DNA of 5,115 nucleotides from an uncultured Phenylobacterium sp. (GTDB lineage Bacteria > Pseudomonadota > Alphaproteobacteria > Caulobacterales > Caulobacteraceae). Position numbers and translations under genes: made by a program. The notes beneath the pieces were generated by a model. That model was not told the DNA's origin. It did not search any database and saw only the letters and a program-made list of their open reading frames with translations. The stretch is from the NCBI GenBank assembly GCA_945952355.1, contig CAMFIW010000267.1, positions 1-5,115 on the forward strand, read 5' to 3'. Shown here piece by piece: positions 1 through 4,225 of the stretch; within the stretch, counting starts at the first letter, position 1; each line of letters begins with the position of its first letter.

Positions 1-46
1 TACACACTGCATATCGTCGGCAGCGTCAGATGTGTATAAGAGACAG
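1..46 (+). other. Illumina Nextera (Tn5) adapter remnant, not genomic
   Basis: The first 46 bases match a Nextera i5-side library adapter read toward the insert. Bases 1-5 (TACAC) are the end of P5. Bases 6-13 (ACTGCATA) match an i5 index, remembered as S506/N506. Bases 14-27 (TCGTCGGCAGCGTC) are the read-1 primer part, and bases 28-46 (AGATGTGTATAAGAGACAG) are the 19-bp Tn5 mosaic end. This is untrimmed technical sequence at a contig end. Genomic sequence begins at about 47. The adapter happens to stay open in the minus-strand SOD frame, so an automatic gene caller would add false residues to that protein. Confidence 0.98.
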
Positions 47-834
47 GGGCTCGGCGCAGTCGCCCGCCGCCCGTGGAAATCGCTGACCTGCTCGAGGCGG
101 GTAGTGAGATGGCGGTCATCGGAGGAGCCAGTCTCCGGCGGGCTCGCCAAAAGCCTGGTCGCCTCGTCGAGCGCCGCCAGGAACTCATCGGGACCCGACA
201 AAGGCTGGGCGCGCGCGCCTTCATCGTATGTCCACCGACCCCGCTCGCCACGAGCCGCGAAGAATTGCGCCTCGGCGAACTCCCAATTTGCAAGGCCATC
301 CCACCAGGCCTCCAGGAAGCCGGCCCGGTTGTTCTGATAGTCTAGATAGTAGGCGTGTTCCCAGAGATCGCAGACCAACAGAGGAACGCCGGGGCCGTTT
401 GCGAGGCTTTTTCCGTCGTGGGTCGTCGTCACCGTCAGGCGGTTCTCCGTCGCCACGAGCCACACCCAGCCGGATCCGAAGTGTCCGACGCCGGCCTGCA
501 CGAAGCTTTGCCTTAGCGACGCGAGGTCACCGAACGACGATCCAATGGCGTCCAGAAGTGGTCCCATTGGGAACGTCTGCGTCGGGGACATCGCATTCCA
601 GAAGAAGGCGTGGTTCCAGGCCTGGCCCGCATTCTGAAGAACCTTCACCATGTCATTGGTCTGGGCCGTCGCCATCACCGCTTCGAGCTCGGCCGGCATC
701 TCGTCGTTCAGGAGGCCGTTCAGGGTCTCGACGTATTTCGCGTGATGCCTGTCATGGTGCAGTTTCATGGTTGCTGAAGAGATGACCGGTTCAAGCGCGG
801 CATAGTCATAGGGCAGGTTGGGGAGGAGAAACAC
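47..834 (-). CDS. sodB: Iron-type superoxide dismutase with C-terminal extension (3' end missing)
   Basis: Superoxide dismutase converts superoxide to oxygen and hydrogen peroxide. No signal peptide is seen, so it is probably cytoplasmic. The protein opens MFLLPNLPYDYAALEPVIS, like SodB. The four metal ligands of Fe/Mn SODs are present: H26 (KLHHDRHH), H75 (QAWNHAFFWN), D156 and H160 (CDLWEHAYYLDYQNNR). Gln71 just before WNH, with no Gln in the later MnSOD position, is the iron-type signature. The GTG start at 834 is chosen because an in-frame TGA lies four codons upstream (TGA AGG CGC CGC GAC GTG), and GAAGG at 844-848 is a Shine-Dalgarno 9 nt away. The usual family (about 195 residues) ends near NWEF (residues 184-187). 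Here the frame stays open for about 75 more residues to the adapter, so the stop is not seen. It lies 50 nt after GH15 with its own likely promoter. Identity is firm; Fe preference over Mn or cambialistic use is inferred. Confidence 0.93.
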
Positions 835-843
835 GTCGCGGCG

Positions 844-848
844 CCTTC
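844..848 (-). promoter_or_regulatory. Ribosome binding site of the SOD gene
   Basis: GAAGG on the minus strand, 9 nt before a GTG at 832-834. It decides the start: no ATG occurs before residue 23, which is already inside the conserved domain, and an in-frame stop lies just upstream. Confidence 0.7.
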
Positions 849-872
849 ACGGGAGTTGAGGAGTTATTAGAA

Positions 873-901
873 ATAATATATCGTCTAGCGATATAAAACA
901 A
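873..901 (-). promoter_or_regulatory. Candidate sigma-70-like promoter for the SOD gene
   Basis: On the minus strand, TTGTTT (896-901) and TATTAT (873-878) are separated by exactly 17 nt, resembling -35 and -10 boxes. Transcription would begin near 866 and give a leader of about 30 nt before the GTG start at 834. The 17-nt spacer is almost wholly filled by a palindrome (877-895), as expected where a repressor blocks RNA polymerase. The promoter overlaps the last codons of the GH15 frame. It is predicted from sequence only; high AT content in a GC-rich genome adds weight. Confidence 0.5.
876..896. promoter_or_regulatory. Palindromic operator, copy 1 (between GH15 and SOD)
   Basis: The core is TATATCG-TCTAG-CGATATA (877-895), a perfect 7-bp inverted repeat around a 5-bp spacer. 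It is strikingly AT-rich against its surroundings. Comparing + strand 876-896 with the minus strand of 3792-3812, 18 of 21 positions match. Its place between the -35 and -10 boxes of SOD suggests a repressor site. The regulator is unknown. ATATCG/CGATAT half-sites recall operators of small winged-helix repressors such as PadR-type proteins, but that assignment is a guess. Confidence 0.6.
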
Positions 902-2753
902 GGTTGAGCTTGCCTCGGGACCTCGGGCCGGGACCCGGTCGGGTGTGAGTGCGCCGCTGTTGGTTCGGACTCCGGCTTGGACCGAGATTGGCCGCGGTGT
1001 TGATCAGGCCGACGTGTGAAAAGGCCTGTGGGAAGTTTCCAAGGAACGCTCCCGTCCGTGGGTCGAATTCCTCGGCAAGCAGACCGACATCGTTGCGGAT
1101 CGAGATCAACCGCTCGAAGAGCTCGCGGGCTTCGCCCTCTCGGCCGATCAGGGCGTAAGCGTCCGCCAGCCAAAAGCTGCAGGCTAGAAAAGCGCCTTCG
1201 CCCGCCGGGAGGCCATCGTCGACCTTCGAGCTCCGGTAGCGGCGCAGGTAGCCATCGATGAGCAGTTCGCTCTCGATGGCGGCGACCGTCCCGACGTATC
1301 GCGGATCGTGCGCCTCGACGAAGCCGACTTGCGCCAGAAGAAGCAGGCTCGCGTCGAGCTCGGGATCGCCATAGGCCCGAGTAAAGGTGTTTCGCACCGC
1401 ATCGAAGCCGTTGGCCCAAATATCCGATGAGATTTCGTGCCGGACCTTACGCCACCGGTCCAAGGGCGCCTCGAGAGCGAAGGTCTCGGCGCTCTGAATC
1501 GCCCGGTCGAGAGCCACCCAGGCCATGACTCGCGAATAGGTAAATTGCTGTCTGGGCCCACGCACCTCCCAGATCCCTTCGTCGGGCTCACGCCAGACCT
1601 GGATGACATGATCGATCAGTTTCCGTTCGAGGCTCCAACCCGCTTCTGTGATCGGCAGGCCTCCCATGCGGGCCTGGTGGAAGGTGTCCATCAACTCGCC
1701 GTAGACATCGAGCTGGAATTGCTCGTGCGCGGCGTTGCCGACGCGGACCGGCGCCGACCCGCGATATCCCGGCAGCCAGTCGGCGGTCCACTCGGCGAGG
1801 CGACGTTCGCCACCGATGCCGTACATGATCTGCATATCGCCGGGGGACCCGGCGATGGCGCGCTGAAGCCAATCGCGCCAAGCCGAAGCCTCTTCGAAGT
1901 ACCCCGCATTCATCAGCGCGAGCAGCGTCAAGGTCGCATCACGGATCCAGCAGAAGCGGTAGTCCCAGGTACGGGGACCGCCGAGTTGTTCGGGAAGCGA
2001 GGTGGTCGGCGCGGCGACCAGTCCGCCGGTGGGCGCGAAGGTGAGGGCCTTCAGGGTCATCAGGGACCGCTCGACCGGCTCGGCATAGCGGCCATCGACC
2101 TTGGCGCAGCCAATCCAGTCCCGCCAGAATTTCAGGGTCTGGCGATAGGCCCGCTTGGGCGAGATGGCTGAAACCGGGGGGAGGTGGGACGCTTGGTGGC
2201 TCAGGACAAAGGAGAAAACCTTACCACTCTCCGCGCGAAACTCCGCGACGGTCGTCATGTCCTCGCCTCGGGTCTCGACCGCGGTGCGGAGCAGGACCTG
2301 AGAGGGGCCGGCGATGGCCCTCAGTCCCGAACCGTCGTCCAACCGCGTGACCCAGGGGATCGTGCGCCCATAGCCGAAGCGCAGGACCAGATCCATCCGC
2401 AGGTCGACGTGACCTCTGCGCCCCTCGACGATCCTCACGATATCCGAAGTCTCGCTGCGCGGCGGCATGAAGTCGATCAGCGCGACCGCGCCGTGCTCCG
2501 TCTCGAAAAGGGTCTCGAGGACCAGGCTCGATGGGAGGTACCGGCGCGAGACGCGATACGGTCCGGCGGGCGCGATGCGCCAGTGTCCGTGCGAGCGGTC
2601 GCCGAGCAAAGCGCAGAAGCAGGCGTCAGAGTCGAACCGTGGCCAGCAGAGCCAGTCGATCGAGCCTGTGCGATCAACCAGCGCAGCGGTCTCACAATCG
2701 CCGATCAGCGCATAATCGCCGATGCAGCTGGGGGACGACGCCGACTCAGCCAC
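885..2753 (-). CDS. GH15 family glycoside hydrolase (glucoamylase/trehalase type)
   Basis: This 622-residue enzyme would hydrolyse alpha-glucosidic bonds with inversion and release glucose. GH15 includes glucoamylases, glucodextranases and bacterial trehalases, and sequence alone does not settle the substrate. The N-terminal part (about 8-200; IGDYALIGDCETAALVDRTG, SIDWLCWPRFDSDACF) matches the beta-sandwich domain of bacterial GH15. The catalytic (alpha/alpha)6 part follows, with SLPEQLGGPRTWDYRFCWI then RDA (252-273). The likely general acid is E396 in GIWEVRG and the likely general base is E561 in LLAEEFDP. The family end NFPQAFSHVGLINTAANL is at 573-590. No signal peptide is seen, so it is probably cytoplasmic. 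The GTG start at 2753 overlaps the upstream dehydrogenase stop by 8 nt (GTGGCTGA), which suggests translational coupling; its Shine-Dalgarno is weak. Residues 591-622 are an Arg/Pro-rich tail beyond the family, ending in a TAG inside the downstream palindrome. Confidence 0.93.
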   Translation of the reverse strand: MAESASSPSCIGDYALIGDCETAALVDRTGSIDWLCWPRFDSDACFCALLGDRSHGHWRIAPAGPYRVSRRYLPSSLVLETLFETEHGAVALIDFMPPRSETSDIVRIVEGRRGHVDLRMDLVLRFGYGRTIPWVTRLDDGSGLRAIAGPSQVLLRTAVETRGEDMTTVAEFRAESGKVFSFVLSHQASHLPPVSAISPKRAYRQTLKFWRDWIGCAKVDGRYAEPVERSLMTLKALTFAPTGGLVAAPTTSLPEQLGGPRTWDYRFCWIRDATLTLLALMNAGYFEEASAWRDWLQRAIAGSPGDMQIMYGIGGERRLAEWTADWLPGYRGSAPVRVGNAAHEQFQLDVYGELMDTFHQARMGGLPITEAGWSLERKLIDHVIQVWREPDEGIWEVRGPRQQFTYSRVMAWVALDRAIQSAETFALEAPLDRWRKVRHEISSDIWANGFDAVRNTFTRAYGDPELDASLLLLAQVGFVEAHDPRYVGTVAAIESELLIDGYLRRYRSSKVDDGLPAGEGAFLACSFWLADAYALIGREGEARELFERLISIRNDVGLLAEEFDPRTGAFLGNFPQAFSHVGLINTAANLGPSRSPNQQRRTHTRPGPGPRSRGKLNLVLYR

Positions 2754-3624
2754 CGGTCGCGAAGCCTGGGTAGAGGGTCATTCCGCCGTCAACATAGAGC
2801 GTCGCGCCAGTCACATAGTCGGCGGCGTCCGATGCCAGCCAGACCGCGGCGCGACCGATGTCGGCGGGCTCCCCAATGCGCTTGTAGGGGACCAGCCGCA
2901 TCAAGTCGTCGTAGGCCTCCGGGGTCTCCCATGCCGAAGTGTTGATGGGTGTACGTATCGCCCCTGGTGCGATGGCGTTCACGCGGATACGGCGAGGCGC
3001 CATCTCTTGGGCCAGGCTGCGCATCAGCATGGCCACGCCGCCTTTCGAGGCTGCGTAGTTCGCGTGTCCGGCCCAGGGAATCTCCTGGTGCACGGAGCTC
3101 ATGCATATGATCTTTCCTGCCGCAGCGGAAATTGCCGGGTTGACGCCGCGCCGCGTAAACGCCCTCACATCCTCCCGCAGGCAGAGGAACTGACCCGTCA
3201 AGTTGACCGACAGGACGGTGTTCCAATCCGCAAGCGACATCTGCTCGAACGGCGCATCGCGCTGAAGGCCTGCGTTGCTCACCACGATATGCAAGGGGCC
3301 CAGCGTCTCCGCCGCACGCGCGAACATCGAGATGACCTGGTCTTCCTGGCTCACGTCCGCCTTGATCGCGATCGCCCGCCGTCCAAGGCCGGCGATTTGA
3401 TCGACCAGGCTTTGGGCGGCGGGTTCATCGGAAATGTAGTTGATGACCACGTCGCACCCAGCTCGCGCCAACTCCAGGGCGACGGCGCGGCCGATTCCGG
3501 AATTTGCTCCGGTGACCAAAGCCCGCTGCTGGCGCAACGTCGACCCCGCGCGCAGTACAGGCGCACGGTCGGGTGTTTCGGAGGCGGGCGCGTCGGGCGC
3601 GCCGGGGCATGCGGGTGGAGCCAT
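2746..3624 (-). CDS. Short-chain dehydrogenase, glucose 1-dehydrogenase type
   Basis: This is a classical SDR of 292 residues, most like Bacillus glucose 1-dehydrogenase, which oxidises beta-D-glucose to gluconolactone with NAD(P)+. Visible motifs are the cofactor loop TGANSGIG (38-45), D90 in KADV, SNAG (116-119), N141, catalytic S177 (MSSVHQEIPWAGH), Y190 and K194 (YAASKGG), and PGAIRTPIN. The SSVHxxIPW stretch and the ending DGGMTLYPGF are hallmarks of the glucose dehydrogenase group. The ATG at 3624 is directly preceded by an in-frame TGA (TGAATG), so it is the most upstream start possible. It gives a Pro/Ala-rich lead of about 30 residues before the fold, and a later start such as TTG at residue 30 cannot be excluded. 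The Shine-Dalgarno is modest (GGGGA, 10 nt away). It is first in an apparent operon with GH15, whose product glucose would be its substrate. The SDR fold is certain; the exact substrate is inferred. Confidence 0.92.
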   Translation of the reverse strand: MAPPACPGAPDAPASETPDRAPVLRAGSTLRQQRALVTGANSGIGRAVALELARAGCDVVINYISDEPAAQSLVDQIAGLGRRAIAIKADVSQEDQVISMFARAAETLGPLHIVVSNAGLQRDAPFEQMSLADWNTVLSVNLTGQFLCLREDVRAFTRRGVNPAISAAAGKIICMSSVHQEIPWAGHANYAASKGGVAMLMRSLAQEMAPRRIRVNAIAPGAIRTPINTSAWETPEAYDDLMRLVPYKRIGEPADIGRAAVWLASDAADYVTGATLYVDGGMTLYPGFATGG

Positions 3625-3665
3625 TCAGGTCGAGTCCCCGGGAGCGAGGGGCATAAGTCCTGCGA

Positions 3666-3764
3666 TCAACGCGCCGCGCCCCCAAAGCGCTCCGCCTCTT
3701 TTCGTAGGTCCGCGCGGATGCGTCCGGCGAGACTGACCTGCGCGCGCCGAATGGCGCCGCTCAC
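3666..3764 (-). CDS. Possible 32-residue ORF upstream of the dehydrogenase (doubtful)
   Basis: GTG to TGA, reading MSGAIRRAQVSLAGRIRADL then RKEAERFGGAAR. It begins about 20 nt downstream of the expected start of transcription from the TATAAT box at 3791-3796, and would be co-transcribed ahead of the dehydrogenase. The stretch GRIRADLRKEAERFGG could form a basic amphipathic helix. There is no clear Shine-Dalgarno before the GTG. The frame also stays open up to a TTG next to the -10 box. It could be a leader peptide, but chance is equally likely in such GC-rich sequence. I do not recognise it. Confidence 0.18.
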   Translation of the reverse strand: MSGAIRRAQVSLAGRIRADLRKEAERFGGAAR

Positions 3765-3790
3765 GCAATCGTCAGACCGAATGTGTCGCA

Positions 3791-3796
3791 ATTATA
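3791..3796 (-). promoter_or_regulatory. Consensus -10 box for the dehydrogenase-GH15 operon
   Basis: TATAAT on the minus strand at the edge of the second palindrome. The -35 positions 17 nt upstream (GGGCAA at 3814-3819) are poor, so an activator or an alternative sigma context may be needed, or the box may be fortuitous within the AT-rich operator. Transcription would start near 3784 and leave a leader of about 160 nt before the ATG at 3624. In the other direction TATAAG (3808-3813) could act as a plus-strand -10. Confidence 0.4.
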
Positions 3797-3812
3797 TCGT
3801 TAGAGGATATAA
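3792..3812. promoter_or_regulatory. Palindromic operator, copy 2 (upstream of dehydrogenase-GH15)
   Basis: TTATATCG-TTAGA-GGATATAA is an 8-bp inverted repeat with one mismatch and the same 5-bp spacer as the copy at 876-896. Read on the minus strand it becomes TTATATCC-TCTAA-CGATATAA, matching copy 1 at 18 of 21 positions, including the TCTA of the spacer. It overlaps the TATAAT box at 3791-3796, so a bound protein would probably block that promoter. A direct repeat GTTGC (3813-3817 and 3824-3828, 11 bp apart) lies beside it and may be unrelated. Confidence 0.6.
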
Positions 3813-3844
3813 GTTGCCCTTGTGTTGCAAGCTGAGGTGAGCGG

Positions 3845-3892
3845 ATGAACCCGTCACGACGGCCCGGCCTCGCCAGGGCGGAGGCCCGGTGA
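3845..3892 (+). CDS. Possible 15-residue leader ORF (doubtful)
   Basis: ATG to TGA encoding MNPSRRPGLARAEAR. It is preceded by GAGGTG (3834-3839), a strong Shine-Dalgarno 5 nt from the ATG, and lies about 30 nt downstream of the operator with its plus-strand TATAAG. Its stop overlaps the GTG of the next short ORF (GTGA at 3889-3892), an arrangement typical of coupled translation. The sequence resembles no family I know. Evidence rests only on signals and layout. Confidence 0.25.
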   Translation: MNPSRRPGLARAEAR

Positions 3893-4023
3893 TCGACGCC
3901 GCGGACACCGCGTTCGAGGCTCCAGCCTGCCTGTTCAAGGTGGACGCCTCCTTGTCTGCGGCCAGCCCGGGCGATCCGTCCGGCGCATCGAGATCGGAGT
4001 GGGCGGCGGATCCGCCAAACTGA
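3889..4023 (+). CDS. Possible 44-residue small protein (doubtful)
   Basis: GTG to TGA, starting MIDAADTAFEAPACLFKVDA and ending SEWAADPPN. It has GGAGG at 3880-3884, 4 nt before the GTG, which is rather close. It overlaps the preceding 15-residue ORF by 4 nt. The predicted peptide is acidic and Ala/Ser-rich, with one Cys and no membrane segment. A strong hairpin begins 6-15 nt after the stop. No homology is recognised, and it may be a decayed fragment or chance. Confidence 0.22.
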   Translation: MIDAADTAFEAPACLFKVDASLSAASPGDPSGASRSEWAADPPN

Positions 4024-4029
4024 CACTCC

Positions 4030-4085
4030 GGGGCGGGGGGCGGGACGAGCGCGGGGGGACCGCGAGGGCTCGTCCCGCCAGCCCC
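4030..4085. repeat. Long GC-rich inverted repeat / hairpin
   Basis: GGCGGGACGAGC (4039-4050) and GCTCGTCCCGCC (4068-4079) pair perfectly over 12 bp. Inside the loop, GCGG (4051-4054) and CCGC (4060-4063) can extend the stem around a GGGGA tip, leaving GAGG as a bulge. Outside it, GGGGC (4030-4034) can pair with GCCCC (4081-4085). No T-run follows on either strand, so it is not a classical intrinsic terminator. It may stabilise an RNA end, act as an mRNA structural element before MscS, or be one copy of a dispersed palindromic repeat. Confidence 0.6.
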
Positions 4086-4214
4086 TCAACCGTATCGCGC
4101 CACGCATCGGCGGGCGCTTCGCAAATCCGGGCATTGCTCGTGTTGACCGAACGGCATGCCGCAGAAGCACGACCGCGAGCCGCGCATCATCCGGCGCCGT
4201 GCGCCCCAAAACAG

Positions 4215-4220
4215 AAAGGA
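4215..4220 (+). promoter_or_regulatory. Ribosome binding site of the MscS gene
   Basis: AAAGGA lies 5 nt before the ATG at 4226. It favours that ATG over the in-frame ATG at 4220, which overlaps the Shine-Dalgarno itself. Confidence 0.6.
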
Positions 4221-4225
4221 TGGCG

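Larger units (their letters stand above)
3625..4225. other. Divergent intergenic region with no established gene
   Basis: About 600 bp separate the diverging dehydrogenase and MscS genes. Supported contents are the palindrome 3792-3812 with a -10 box, a perfect 12-bp inverted repeat (4039-4079) and a Shine-Dalgarno before MscS. Three short ORFs with partial signals (3666-3764 minus, 3845-3892 and 3889-4023 plus) are listed separately at low confidence. The longer frames crossing this gap (minus 3772-4449 and plus 3999-4229) have low-complexity Arg/Ala/Pro translations and no recognisable domain. No tRNA, transposase fragment or regulator gene is visible, and no GGAAC-N16-17-CGTT general-stress (EcfG-type) promoter was found by eye. 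Confidence 0.6.

Noticed and set aside
28..46. Tn5 mosaic end read as a real transposon end
   Set aside because: It is directly joined to the Nextera read-1 primer, index and P5 tail, so it is library adapter and not a resident IS50/Tn5.
847..1419. 190-residue minus-strand frame inside the GH15 gene
   Set aside because: It is in another frame of the same strand as the convincing GH15 C-terminal domain, and its Arg-rich translation marks it as a shadow.
1437..2171. 244-residue plus-strand open frame opposite GH15
   Set aside because: It is a shadow of GH15 codons on the other strand, with no Shine-Dalgarno and no recognisable family. The same applies to the plus-strand frame 2184-2945.
2722..3840. 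372-residue plus-strand open frame opposite the dehydrogenase
   Set aside because: It is antisense to a clear SDR gene, its translation is low-complexity (Arg/Gly/Cys/His-rich) with no domain, and long antisense frames are expected at this GC content.
4143..4171. TTGACC as -35 of an MscS promoter
   Set aside because: No reasonable -10 sequence lies 16-18 nt downstream, so it is not listed as a promoter.
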